Assembly (NCBI RefSeq): GCF_001418325.1
Contig: NZ_LIPN01000102.1
Span: forward strand, 1 to 36,438
DNA: 36,438 nt
Reading direction: 5' to 3'
DNA from: Streptomyces atriruber
GTDB lineage: Bacteria > Actinomycetota > Actinomycetes > Streptomycetales > Streptomycetaceae
The notes beneath the pieces were generated by a model. That model made no database searches. It saw nothing but the letters and a program-made list of their open reading frames with translations, and was not told where the DNA came from. Position 1 is the stretch's first letter. Every line of letters starts with the position of its first letter. Below are positions 1 through 8,066 of this stretch, piece by piece. Position numbers and translations under genes: made by a program.

Positions 1-376
1 CGTCGCCGGTGACGAGCACGACGTCGGAACAGGCGCGGTTGCGGGCCAGTTCGGTCAGCTCGGCGTGCATCGCGGCGTCGACGCCCTTCTGCGCCCACCG
101 TCCGTCGCTGCGGGTCAGGGCGCCCAGCCGGACGGTCACGCGCGGCATGACGCGCAGCCGCCGGTGCTCGGGCTGCGGGACGCGGTCGGGGGCCCCGTCG
201 AACCAGTAGATACGCAGCAGGGGGCGCTCGGTGTCGGATTCCGCACGCTCGCGAAGGCCCTGGATCAGGGCGGAGTGATCGACGGTGATCCGGGACCTGG
301 ACGGCTCGCCCGCGAGGAGACTCGCGGCGGCACCCAGCAGATACCCGGCGTCCACCAGGACGATGCAGCGATCCAC
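1..376 (-). CDS. NYN-domain (PIN-like) ribonuclease family protein, 3' end outside window
   Basis: Reading the minus strand from GTG at 376 gives 125 codons open to the window edge, so the C-terminus is missing. The protein begins VDRCIVLVDAGYLLGAAA. Three acidic positions expected of the NYN (LabA/YacP-like PIN fold) metal site are visible: D9 in LVDAGY, D100 in KGVDAAM and D125 in VTGD at the edge. NYN proteins are generally metal-dependent RNases; the substrate here is unknown. A GTG nine bases upstream (385) is in frame. I prefer 376 because GAGGG lies about eight bases before it and homologues, as I remember them, start MDRC. The gene is divergent from the small-protein gene at 714. Family assignment is fairly sure; the exact role is not. 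Confidence 0.85.
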   Translation of the reverse strand, partial: MDRCIVLVDAGYLLGAAASLLAGEPSRSRITVDHSALIQGLRERAESDTERPLLRIYWFDGAPDRVPQPEHRRLRVMPRVTVRLGALTRSDGRWAQKGVDAAMHAELTELARNRACSDVVLVTGD

Positions 377-713
377 GCGGTCCACCCTCTTTCCCTGGAG
401 GTTCCCTGACGTGCCTGGAGTTTCCAGAACAGTGCGACGTGCCTGGAGGTCTCTGGACGTTCCCTCGAAGGCCCACGAAGACACCCTGTCTGGACAACGA
501 ATCAGGGGTGCGGGTCCGCGTCGGGTTCCCTTCGAGTCTGCCCGACCCGGCGGAGGTTAACGGCCGGAACTCGATCTTCGGCGTGGCGCATCGGCGGATC
601 GTTCCCCGACCGGCCTTATTACGCACGGTAATTCTCCGAAATGCACACTTTGGCGCCATATGTGAATCTGGTCGCGTCCTGGCCCCCAGATCCCCCTCAG
701 GAGGAAGATCACC
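377..713. other. Intergenic region between divergent NYN and small-protein genes
   Basis: This 337-bp gap holds no convincing gene. A 13-base direct repeat, gacgtgcctggag, occurs at 408-420 and 436-448, and further ttccctgg/cctggag fragments surround it just upstream of the NYN gene. An AT-richer patch at 615-660 probably carries the promoter of the plus-strand small gene, but I could not define good -35 and -10 boxes. Confidence 0.5.
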
Positions 714-893
714 ATGGCCAAGAACAAGAACCGCAAGCAGGGCGGCCAGCAGAACCGCTCCTCGCAGGCCGAGCAGGCTCAGGAGCAGGCCAAGTCGACG
801 GCGGTGGACGCACAGTCGTCGATGCAGACGCAGGCCCAGGGCAGCCCCGCCGATGTTGCTCGTAAGCACCAGCGCCGCTTCGGTCACAACTGA
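714..893 (+). CDS. Small basic Gln-rich hypothetical protein (59 aa)
   Basis: An ATG at 714 preceded by AGGAGGAAGATCACC (strong Shine-Dalgarno, about eight bases spacing) opens a 59-residue frame starting MAKNKNRKQGGQQNRSS and ending VARKHQRRFGHN. Composition is hydrophilic: a basic N-terminus, a Gln/Ala/Ser-rich middle and a basic C-terminus, with no cysteine or membrane segment, so probably cytosolic and perhaps disordered. The gene stands alone and is closed by a near-perfect terminator 26 bases after its stop, which argues that it is real and separately transcribed. I know similar short proteins from other streptomycetes only as conserved hypotheticals. No function can be assigned; nucleic-acid or ribosome binding is speculation from charge. 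Confidence 0.8.
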   Translation: MAKNKNRKQGGQQNRSSQAEQAQEQAKSTAVDAQSSMQTQAQGSPADVARKHQRRFGHN

Positions 894-919
894 CGTACAC
901 ACAGGCGCATATGGCACAC

Positions 920-954
920 ATGAGGGGCGCACCCTATTCGGGTGCGCCCCTCAT
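920..954 (+). terminator. Rho-independent-type terminator of the 59-aa gene
   Basis: A perfect 15-bp inverted repeat (920-934 with 940-954) has a five-base loop. The stem is ATGAGGGGCGCACCC. There is no T-tract, as is usual for streptomycete terminators. It may also stop transcription arriving on the minus strand from the 81-aa gene. Confidence 0.85.
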
Positions 955-980
955 GGCACGGGCCGGGCCGTCGGCGGCGC

Positions 981-1032
981 CGGTCAGTCGGTCAGCCGGT
1001 CAGCCGGTCAGCCGGTCAGTCGGTCAGTCGGT
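981..1032. repeat. Tandem 8-bp repeat, CGGTCAGY x6 plus a partial copy
   Basis: Six consecutive copies of an octamer run from 981 to 1028 (cggtcagt, three cggtcagc, two cggtcagt, with the first two copies differing in the last base), followed by a diverged cggtgaag. The minus-strand stop codon of the neighbouring 81-aa gene (TGA, 1026-1024) lies inside the array. Because the unit is not a multiple of three, copy-number change would shift phase downstream. Confidence 0.9.
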
Positions 1033-1269
1033 GAAGCCGTGCCGTTCGTGCGCGACCATGAACGAACTCGGCCTCTCCAGGTCGGAGAGCCTCGGCCGCA
1101 CGACCTTGCGGCCGCCCTGGATGACGGCGTACGCGGCGCGCACGTGCCGCACGCGGTCGGTGAACTCCATCCGCGGGAAGTAGTCCCGCAGCGCCCGGCG
1201 GGTCGCCTCCGGGGACTGGTGCGTCTCACGCATCAGAAATACGGCCTTGTCGACAGCGGCACCGTTCAC
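1024..1269 (-). CDS. Conserved hypothetical protein (81 aa)
   Basis: A GTG at 1269, with a GGTGGAG purine-rich stretch about four bases upstream, opens an 81-residue frame. It starts MNGAAVDKAVFLMRETHQSP and ends VAHERHGFTD. It is rich in Arg, His and Asp and looks helical and soluble, with no signal peptide or membrane segment. I recognise it only as a streptomycete conserved hypothetical. It lies downstream of dnaE on the same strand with an 87-bp gap holding a perfect inverted repeat, so it may have its own promoter. The stop codon is inside a tandem 8-bp repeat. Function unknown. Confidence 0.75.
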   Translation of the reverse strand: MNGAAVDKAVFLMRETHQSPEATRRALRDYFPRMEFTDRVRHVRAAYAVIQGGRKVVRPRLSDLERPSSFMVAHERHGFTD

Positions 1270-1299
1270 GGCACTCCACCCTCACACGCGAGAAGAATT

Positions 1300-1316
1300 A
1301 GATGCACCCTGCATCT
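1300..1316. promoter_or_regulatory. Inverted repeat, possible operator upstream of the 81-aa gene
   Basis: The sequence AGATGCA-CCC-TGCATCT is a perfect 7-bp inverted repeat with a three-base centre, 31 bases upstream of the GTG at 1269. The stem is too short and AT-containing for a convincing terminator of dnaE. The symmetry and size resemble a binding site for a dimeric regulator. No regulator can be named. Confidence 0.4.
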
Positions 1317-1356
1317 TACTCCTCGACATGTCCGGTTTGGATAAGTAAGGGGCAGA

Positions 1357-4300
1357 TCAGCCCGCCAGACAGGACGGGCCGAGCAGCACCTTCAGATCAC
1401 CGAAGAGCGCCGGATCCGGCTTCACCCGGTGCCGGTCGAGCCGCAGCACGGTGGTCTTCTGCGCCCCCTGGAGCTTGATCCGCACCTCGCTGTTGCCGCG
1501 GTGGTGGCTGAGGACCTCGCCGAGGCGGGTGATCATCGGCGGGCTCACCTTGACCGTCGGGATGGTGATCACCACGGGCGCGTTGGTGCCCGCGTTGGAC
1601 AGGTCGGGGACCTGCATCTCCATCGCGACGAGCCGGGGCACGTCCTCGCGCTTGTCGAGGCGTCCCTTGACGAAGACGACGGCGTCCTCGACGAGTTGGG
1701 TCGACACCAGCTGGTAGGTGGCCGGGAAGAACATGCACTCGATCGAACCGGCCAGGTCCTCGACGGTGGCGATGGCCCAGGCGTTGCCCTGCTTGGTCAT
1801 CTTCCGCTGCAGGCCCGAGATGATGCCGCCGATGGTCACGACCGACCCGTCGGAGAAGTCGCCGCCGGTCAGCTGCCCGATGCCCGCGTCCGCCTTGTCG
1901 GACAGCACGTGCTCCAGGCCGAAGAGCGGGTGGTCGGAGACGTACAGGCCGAGCATCTCCCGCTCCTGGGCGAGCAGATAGGTCTTCTCCCACTCGTCCT
2001 CGGAGAACTCCACGTCGAGCCCGAAGCCCGGCTCGTCGCCGCCGGACTCGTCCCCCATCCCTCCGAAGAGGTCGAACTGGCCCTCGGCCTCCTTGCGCTT
2101 GACCGCGACCACGTTGTCGATCATCGGCTCGTACTGCGCGGTCAGGCCCTTGCGGGTGTGTCCCATGGTGTCGAAGGCGCCCGCCTTGATCAGGGACTCC
2201 GTGGTGCGCTTGTTGCAGGCGGCGGCCTCGACCTTGTCCAGGTAGTCGGGGAAGGAGGTGAACTTCCCCTTCGCCTTCCGCGACCGGATGATCGACTCGA
2301 CCACGTTCGTGCCGACGTTGCGGACGGCCTCCAGGCCGAAGAGGATCTCGTCGTCGCCCTGGGCGGCGAAGTTGTGCACCGACTCGTTCACGTTCGGCGG
2401 GAGCACCTTGATGCCCATGCGGCGGCACTCGTTCAGATAGATGGCCGACTTGTCCTTGTCGTCCTTCACCGAGGTGAGCAGCGCGGCCATGTACTCGGCC
2501 GGGTAGTTCGCCTTCAGGTAGGCGGTCCAGTAGGTGACCAGGCCGTACGCGGAGGAGTGCGCCTTGTTGAACGCGTATCCGGCGAACGGGACCAGGACGT
2601 CCCACAGGGCCTGGATCGCCTCGTCCGAGTACCCGTTCTTCTTCGCACCCTCCTGGAAGAGGACGAAGTTCTTGGCCAGCTCCTCGGGCTTCTTCTTGCC
2701 CATCACGCGGCGGAGGATGTCGGCCTCGCCGAGCGAGTAGCCCGCGATGATCTGCGCGGCCTTCTGCACCTGCTCCTGGTACACGATGAGGCCGTAGGTG
2801 AGGCCGAGCGTCTCCTTCAGGGGCTCTTCGAGCTCCGGGTGGATCGGCGTGATCTCCTGGCGGCCGTTCTTGCGCTCGGCGTAGTTCGTGTGCGAGTTCA
2901 TGCCCATCGGGCCCGGCCGGTACAGGGCCGAGACGGCGGAAATGTCCTCGAAGTTGTCGGGCTGCATCTGGCGCAGCAGCGAGCGCATCGGGCCGCCGTC
3001 GAACTGGAAGACGCCGAGCGTGTCACCGCGGCAGAGCAGTTCGAAGGTCTTCGGGTCGTCGAGCGGGAGGGAGAGCATCTCCAGGTCGATGCCCTTGCCG
3101 GCCCGCACCATCTTGACGGCGTCGTCCATGATGGTGAGGTTGCGCAGGCCCAGGAAGTCCATCTTGAGCAGGCCGAGCGACTCGCACTGGGGGTAGTCCC
3201 ACTGCGTGATGGTCACGCCGTCGGTGTGCCGGGTCCAGAGCGGGGCGTGATCCACGATGGGCTCGCTGGACATGATCACGCCGGCCGCGTGCACACCCAT
3301 CTGCCGGACCAGGCCCTCCACGCCCTTGGCGGTGTCGATGACCTTCTTCACGTCCGGCTCGTTCTCGTACATCCCCCGGATCTCGCCCGCTTCGCTGTAG
3401 CGCGGGTGCTTGGGGTCGGTGATGCCGGAGAGGTCGATGCCCTTGCCGAGGACGTCGGCGGGCATCGCCTTGGTGAGGCGGTCGCCCATCGCGTACGGAT
3501 ATCCGAGCACGCGCGCGGAGTCCTTGATCGCGTTCTTCGCCTTGATCTTTCCGTACGTGCCGATCATGGCGACCTTGTCGGCGCCGTACTTCTCCGTCAC
3601 GTACCTGATCACTTCGACGCGCCTGCGCTCGTCGAAGTCGATGTCGACATCGGGCATGGAGACGCGCTCGGGGTTGAGGAACCGCTCGAAGATCAGGCCG
3701 TGCGTGATCGGGTCGAGGTCGGTGATGCCCATGGCGTACGCGACGATCGAGCCGGCCGCGGAGCCTCGGCCGGGGCCGACCGCGATGCCGTTGTTCTTGG
3801 CCCACATGATGAAGTCGGCGACCACGAGGAAGTACCCCGGGAAGCCCATCTGGATGATGATGTCCATCTCGTACTCGGCCTGCTTCTGCCGGTCCTCGGG
3901 GACACCGGCCGGGTAGCGGCGCTCCATGCCGACCCGGACCTCCTCCTGGAACCAGGTGACCTCGGTGAAGCCCTCCGGGATGTCGAACTTCGGCATCAGG
4001 TCGCGCTTCTCGAACATCCCCGTGGTGTCGATCTGCTCGGCCACCAGGAGCGTGTTGCGGCAGCCCTCCTGCCACGCGTCCGAGGAGTCGACGGCGTACA
4101 TCTCGTCCGTGGACTTCAGGTAGTAGCCCGTGCCGTCGAAGCGGAAGCGGTCCGGGTCCGAGAGGTTCTTGCCGGTCTGGATGCAGAGCAGCGCGTCGTG
4201 CGCGACGGACTCGTGGGCGTACGTGTAGTGCGAGTCGTTCGTCACCAGGGGCGGGATGCCGAGCTTCTTGCCGACCCGGAGGAGGTCGTCGCGGACCCGC

Positions 4301-4899
4301 CGCTCGATGTCGATGCCGTGGTCCATCAGCTCCAGGAAATACCGGTCCTTGCCGAAGATGTCCTGGTAGTCCGAGGCCGCCTGCACCGCCTCGTCGAACT
4401 GTCCGAGCCGCAGCCGCGTCTGGAGCTCGCCCGAGGGGCAGCCGGTGGAGGCGATCAGCCCCTCCGACCACTGGGAGATGGTCTCCTTGTCCATGCGGGG
4501 CCACTTCTGGAGCCAGCCCTCCGCATAGGCGTCCGAGGAGAGCCGGAAGAGGTTGTGCAGGCCCGTCTTGTTCGCCGCCCAGATCGTCTTGTGCGTATAA
4601 CCACCCGAACCGGACACGTCGTCGCGCTTCTGGTGCGGCTGGCCCCACTTGATCTTGCGCTTGTTCCGGCGCGACTCCGGCGCCACGTACGCCTCGATGC
4701 CGATGATCGGCGTCACGCCCGCCTTCTGCGCCGAGTGGAAGAAGTCGTACGCACCGTGCAGGTTGCCGTGGTCGGACATGGCGATATGCGTCATGCCCAT
4801 CTCATTGGCAGCGTTGAACATGTCCTTGAGCCGCGCGGCACCGTCCAGAAGCGAGTACTGCGTGTGGACGTGCAGGTGCGTGAAGGGCGGCTTGGTCAC
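1357..4899 (-). CDS. dnaE: DNA polymerase III alpha subunit (DnaE1 type)
   Basis: This is the replicative polymerase catalytic subunit, 1180 residues, close to actinobacterial DnaE1 length. The N-terminal PHP domain is intact: HLHVHTQYSLLDG at 8-20, then AMSDHGNLHG, LMDHGID and VTNDSHY. In mycobacterial DnaE1 this domain carries the proofreading exonuclease, so proofreading is likely here too. The palm metal site PDVDIDFD lies at 416-423 (D419 and D421). Glycine-rich GPGRGSAAGS precedes it, and VHAAGVIMSS and PFAGYAFNKAHSSAYG follow. An OB-fold region (VVTIGGIISGLQRKM) lies near residues 1015-1060. The start is GTG at 4899 with GGAGG nine bases upstream. It is divergent from the DUF2252 gene. 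Assignment is secure. Confidence 0.98.
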   Translation of the reverse strand: MTKPPFTHLHVHTQYSLLDGAARLKDMFNAANEMGMTHIAMSDHGNLHGAYDFFHSAQKAGVTPIIGIEAYVAPESRRNKRKIKWGQPHQKRDDVSGSGGYTHKTIWAANKTGLHNLFRLSSDAYAEGWLQKWPRMDKETISQWSEGLIASTGCPSGELQTRLRLGQFDEAVQAASDYQDIFGKDRYFLELMDHGIDIERRVRDDLLRVGKKLGIPPLVTNDSHYTYAHESVAHDALLCIQTGKNLSDPDRFRFDGTGYYLKSTDEMYAVDSSDAWQEGCRNTLLVAEQIDTTGMFEKRDLMPKFDIPEGFTEVTWFQEEVRVGMERRYPAGVPEDRQKQAEYEMDIIIQMGFPGYFLVVADFIMWAKNNGIAVGPGRGSAAGSIVAYAMGITDLDPITHGLIFERFLNPERVSMPDVDIDFDERRRVEVIRYVTEKYGADKVAMIGTYGKIKAKNAIKDSARVLGYPYAMGDRLTKAMPADVLGKGIDLSGITDPKHPRYSEAGEIRGMYENEPDVKKVIDTAKGVEGLVRQMGVHAAGVIMSSEPIVDHAPLWTRHTDGVTITQWDYPQCESLGLLKMDFLGLRNLTIMDDAVKMVRAGKGIDLEMLSLPLDDPKTFELLCRGDTLGVFQFDGGPMRSLLRQMQPDNFEDISAVSALYRPGPMGMNSHTNYAERKNGRQEITPIHPELEEPLKETLGLTYGLIVYQEQVQKAAQIIAGYSLGEADILRRVMGKKKPEELAKNFVLFQEGAKKNGYSDEAIQALWDVLVPFAGYAFNKAHSSAYGLVTYWTAYLKANYPAEYMAALLTSVKDDKDKSAIYLNECRRMGIKVLPPNVNESVHNFAAQGDDEILFGLEAVRNVGTNVVESIIRSRKAKGKFTSFPDYLDKVEAAACNKRTTESLIKAGAFDTMGHTRKGLTAQYEPMIDNVVAVKRKEAEGQFDLFGGMGDESGGDEPGFGLDVEFSEDEWEKTYLLAQEREMLGLYVSDHPLFGLEHVLSDKADAGIGQLTGGDFSDGSVVTIGGIISGLQRKMTKQGNAWAIATVEDLAGSIECMFFPATYQLVSTQLVEDAVVFVKGRLDKREDVPRLVAMEMQVPDLSNAGTNAPVVITIPTVKVSPPMITRLGEVLSHHRGNSEVRIKLQGAQKTTVLRLDRHRVKPDPALFGDLKVLLGPSCLAG

Positions 4900-5067
4900 G
4901 GTGGAAGGCCTCCGGCGAACGAGGGGTGACAGGCTGCGGGCAGTCTGGGGGGACAGCGTGGAAGTCTAATCCGGGACGCTGACAACCGACGGGCACTCGG
5001 GAGTACGGTCGAGCGTTGGAAGGGGCGGAACACCTGTCCCGAGGGGGCGGCAGATCCCCCTGTCCCC

Positions 5068-5090
5068 CGGGGGCGGAGCGTCCGCCCCCG
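5068..5090. repeat. GC-only hairpin in the leader of the DUF2252 gene
   Basis: CGGGGGCGGA-GCG-TCCGCCCCCG is a perfect 10-bp stem with a three-base loop, ending 37 bases before the ATG at 5128. It leaves the AGGAGG site (5114-5119) free. It could be a leader structure, a barrier to minus-strand transcription, or chance in GC-rich DNA. Confidence 0.5.
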
Positions 5091-5127
5091 TGTCACGCAC
5101 CACCCCTGTACCAGGAGGCACCCAGCG

Positions 5128-6456
5128 ATGTCGGTCCCGCAGCCCACGGCTGAGCAGCGCGGCGAGGAGATCCTCGCCGTCTTCGACACCGCGTTCGGCG
5201 AGCTGCTCGCCGCGGACCCCGCCGCGTTCCGGGTCAAGTTCCGGAAGATGGCCTCCTCCGCCTTCGCGTTCTACCGCGGCACGGCCTGCCTGTTCTACGG
5301 CGACCTGGAGCGCGAGCAGCACGGCGGTCCGTACCTCGACGACCGCACGGGCCGGGTGTGGATCCACGGCGACCTGCACGCCGAGAACTTCGGCACGTAC
5401 ATGGACGCGCAGGGCCGCCTGATCTTCAACGTGAACGACTTCGACGAGGCCTACGTAGGCCCCTTCACCTGGGATCTGAAGCGCTTCGCCGCCTCCGTGG
5501 CCCTGATCGGCTACACGAAGGCGCTGGGCGACGACCAGATCACCGACCTGGTGCGGACCTACGCCGCGGCGTACCGCGAGCGGATCCACGACCTGGCGAC
5601 GGGCGCCAAGAGCGACGAGGTGCCGCCCTTCACGCTGGACACCGCCCAGGGCCCCCTCCTGGACGCCCTGCGCGACGCCCGCTCCCTCACCCGCTTCGGG
5701 CTGCTCGACTCGATGACCGAGATCCGCGACTTCGAGCGCCGCTTCGCGCCGGGCGGCGGCTCCATCGAGCTCGACGCCGCCACGCGCTACAAGGTGCTCG
5801 CCGCGTTCGACGGCTATCTGGAGACGCTGCCGGAGTCCTCGCTCACCCGCCCCGACTCGTATCGGGTGAAGGACGTCGTCGGCCGTCGCGGCATCGGCAT
5901 CGGCTCCGCGGGCCTGCCCTCGTACAACATCCTTCTCGAGGGCAACAGCGACGCCCTGGAGAACGACGTCGTGATCTACCTCAAGCAGGCGCAGACCCCC
6001 GCGGTCTCCCGCCACATCACGGACCCGGCGGTCCGTGGGTACTTCCAGCACGAGGGCCACCGCACGGTCATCTCGCAGCGCGCGCTCCAGGCGCACGCCG
6101 ACCCGTGGCTGGGCTGGACCGAGCTGGACGGCGCGGGCCAGCTGGTCGCCGAGGTGTCGCCGTACGCCGTGGACCTGGACTGGTCGGACATCGACGACCC
6201 GGAGGAAATCGCCTCGGTCGTCGCCGACCTGGGCCGCGCCACGGCCACGATGCACGCCGCGGCGGACGACGAGAGCGGCCACTCCGACCTGGTGCCGTTC
6301 TCCACGGAGGGCGCCATCGACGCCGCGATCGCCGCCGACGAGGAGGGCTTCGGGGACCTGCTCGTCGAGTTCGCGCACTCGTACGGCGCACGCGCGCGTG
6401 CGGACCACCAGATCTTCGTCGACCTGTTCCGCAACGGCCGGATCCCGGGGCTGTAG
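5128..6456 (+). CDS. DUF2252 family protein with kinase-like fold motifs
   Basis: The 442-residue protein starts at ATG 5128, with AGGAGG eight bases upstream. The motif IHGDLHAENFG (79-89) matches the catalytic-loop pattern HGDxHxxN of aminoglycoside phosphotransferase and protein-kinase-like folds. NVNDFDEA (101-108) resembles the metal-binding DFD/DxD segment. DUF2252 proteins are widespread in actinobacteria and have no firmly established substrate that I know of. There is no signal peptide or membrane helix, so it is probably cytosolic. It is divergent from dnaE and followed after 19 bp by a membrane-protein gene on the same strand, so the two may be co-transcribed. Family assignment is confident; kinase activity is inference from motifs. 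Confidence 0.9.
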   Translation: MSVPQPTAEQRGEEILAVFDTAFGELLAADPAAFRVKFRKMASSAFAFYRGTACLFYGDLEREQHGGPYLDDRTGRVWIHGDLHAENFGTYMDAQGRLIFNVNDFDEAYVGPFTWDLKRFAASVALIGYTKALGDDQITDLVRTYAAAYRERIHDLATGAKSDEVPPFTLDTAQGPLLDALRDARSLTRFGLLDSMTEIRDFERRFAPGGGSIELDAATRYKVLAAFDGYLETLPESSLTRPDSYRVKDVVGRRGIGIGSAGLPSYNILLEGNSDALENDVVIYLKQAQTPAVSRHITDPAVRGYFQHEGHRTVISQRALQAHADPWLGWTELDGAGQLVAEVSPYAVDLDWSDIDDPEEIASVVADLGRATATMHAAADDESGHSDLVPFSTEGAIDAAIAADEEGFGDLLVEFAHSYGARARADHQIFVDLFRNGRIPGL

Positions 6457-6475
6457 AGGTCGCCCACAGGAACGC

Positions 6476-7177
6476 ATGACACACTCCTCCGCGATGGACA
6501 TATCCGGGAATCAGCTCAGAGTGGTGCGCGCGGCGCTCTTCACGGCACTCGTCGTGACGCTGTCCGCCGCGTCGCACGTGCTGCTGTCCCGCGTCCCCCT
6601 GCCGCCGGGCACCGTCGCGGCCATCGCCGCCGCCGTCTTCGTCATCGCGTACGCGATGGCGGGGCGCGAGCGCGGGTTCGGGCGGATCGCGACCCTGCTG
6701 ATCCCCCTGGAACTGGCCGCCGACACGGTGTTCACCGCGGGGCAGCACGTCTGTTACGGCGAGGCGGGCGGCCCGGTCGCGGGCCCGCTGCGCGCCGTCG
6801 GCTTCGACGTGCTGTGCGGCGGGGCGCCGGTGGGGACGCCACTGGCCCGGATGACCGCCGAGGGGCACGGCGCCGCCGCGCTGCTCGCCGACGTGGACCC
6901 GGCGGCCGCCTGGCTGCTCCTCGGGGCGCACGTCGGGGTGGGCCTCATCGCGGCGGCCTGGCTGCGGCGCGGCGAGCGGGCCCTGGCCCAGCTCCTGCGC
7001 GCGGTCGCCGCCGCGACGTTCCGGCCCCTGCTGATCGCGGTCGCCGCGGTCACCACCTCCCGCATGCCCGTGCGCCGCCTGCCGCGCCCCGCGCGCCGGG
7101 TCCGGGTGACGCGCACGCGGCTCCTCGTGCACTTCGTGGGGCGGCGTGGACCGCCGTGCTCGGCCGTCTTCGCCTGA
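6476..7177 (+). CDS. Integral membrane protein with a two-cysteine exterior loop (233 aa)
   Basis: The start is ATG 6476, after a weak AGGAA; a second ATG at 6494 has no ribosome site. Five hydrophobic segments lie near residues 15-37, 45-62, 70-90, 143-163 and 173-193, followed by a basic tail. The loop between helices 2 and 3 (GRERGFGR) and the one after helix 4 (RRGER) are positive. By the positive-inside rule this puts the loop between helices 3 and 4, with C93 and C114, outside the cell. A third cysteine, C228, lies near the C-terminus. I do not recognise the family. The gene lies 42 bp before the membrane-anchored DsbA-like gene, so a redox link is possible but unproven. Confidence 0.75.
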   Translation: MTHSSAMDISGNQLRVVRAALFTALVVTLSAASHVLLSRVPLPPGTVAAIAAAVFVIAYAMAGRERGFGRIATLLIPLELAADTVFTAGQHVCYGEAGGPVAGPLRAVGFDVLCGGAPVGTPLARMTAEGHGAAALLADVDPAAAWLLLGAHVGVGLIAAAWLRRGERALAQLLRAVAAATFRPLLIAVAAVTTSRMPVRRLPRPARRVRVTRTRLLVHFVGRRGPPCSAVFA

Positions 7178-7219
7178 GCACAGCACCCCACGCAGTTCAC
7201 CCACACGGAGATAGAGATC

Positions 7220-8038
7220 ATGAGCAAGCGCAACAGCCAGGCCGCCAAGTCCGCAGCGCGCGAGCGCATCCGCGCCCAGCAGGAAGCCGAGCGCAAGCGC
7301 GAGAAGCAGAAGCGGGCCGCCATCGTCGGCGTCTCGATCATCGGCGTGCTCGCCATAGCCGGCGGCGTCGGCTACGCCGTCATGCAGTCCAACAAGCCCG
7401 GTTACTGGGAAGAGGCCAAGGACGCCAAGCTCGTCAAGCCGGCCAACACCTCGGGCACGAACGGCACGACCGTGGTCCTCGGCAAGGAGTCCGCGAAGAA
7501 GACCCTGAAGGTCTACGAGGACCCGCGCTGCCCCGTCTGCGCCGCCTTCGAACAGACGGTCGGCCCGACCGTCGAGAAGGACATGAAGGACGGCAAGTAC
7601 AAGATCGAGTTCATCGGCGCCACCTTCCTCGACCGCAACATCCCGGGTGAGGGCTCCAGGAACGCCCTGAGCGCGCTCGGCGCGGCCCTGAACGTCAGCG
7701 ACGAGGCCTTCCTCGAGTACAAGAAGGTGCTCTTCTCGGCGAAGATCCACCCCTCGGAGCAGGACGACAAGTTCAAGAACGACTCGTACCTCCTGAAGGC
7801 CGCCGACCAGGTGCCCGAGCTCAAGAAGAGCGCCGCCTTCAAGAAGGCCGTCAAGGCCGGGACCTACGACCGGTGGGCCCTGGAGATGTCGAAGAAGTTC
7901 GACGACAACAAGGACGGCGTCGAGGGCACGCCCTCCTTCGTCATGGACGGCAAGCAGCTGACGGGCCCCGGTTCGAAGAACGCACCCAGCACGGTCGAGG
8001 ACTACAAGACCGCGATCGGCAAGGCCCTCAAGGGCTGA
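7220..8038 (+). CDS. Membrane-anchored DsbA-family thioredoxin-fold protein
   Basis: The 272-residue protein has a Lys/Arg/Glu/Gln-rich cytoplasmic N-terminus (1-32), one membrane helix (about 33-54) and an exported thioredoxin-like domain. The active site is RCPVC (C104 and C107, a CPVC motif). The conserved cis-proline loop is GTPSF (T237-P238). This matches the DsbA-like thioredoxin_4 group of actinobacteria, which oxidises or isomerises disulfides in exported proteins. The start is ATG 7220 with GGAG nine bases upstream. It follows the five-helix protein and ends in its own terminator at 8067-8103. The family is secure; whether it is mainly an oxidase or a reductase cannot be read from sequence. 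Confidence 0.93.
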   Translation: MSKRNSQAAKSAARERIRAQQEAERKREKQKRAAIVGVSIIGVLAIAGGVGYAVMQSNKPGYWEEAKDAKLVKPANTSGTNGTTVVLGKESAKKTLKVYEDPRCPVCAAFEQTVGPTVEKDMKDGKYKIEFIGATFLDRNIPGEGSRNALSALGAALNVSDEAFLEYKKVLFSAKIHPSEQDDKFKNDSYLLKAADQVPELKKSAAFKKAVKAGTYDRWALEMSKKFDDNKDGVEGTPSFVMDGKQLTGPGSKNAPSTVEDYKTAIGKALKG

Positions 8039-8066
8039 ACACGGCCCTTTCACAGGGCGCGTGGGA

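Noticed and set aside
439..1344. Plus-strand frame of 301 codons covering 439-1344
   Set aside because: Overlaps the better-supported 59-aa gene, the terminator and the repeat; Arg/Pro/Ser-rich translation has no domain.
1429..4929. Long plus-strand open frame (1166 codons) opposite dnaE
   Set aside because: It mirrors dnaE codon for codon, is a GC-bias shadow, has Leu/Val/Arg/Asp-heavy composition without domains, and dnaE is certain.
4900..5060. dnaE promoter around TAGACT on the minus strand
   Set aside because: The -10-like TAGACT is present, but the nearest TTGTCA is only 11 bases away and no -35 fits at 16-19 bases.
6068..8053. Minus-strand frame of 661 codons opposite the membrane, DsbA-like and DUF2252 genes
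   Set aside because: Antisense shadow caused by GC-rich third positions; no domain.
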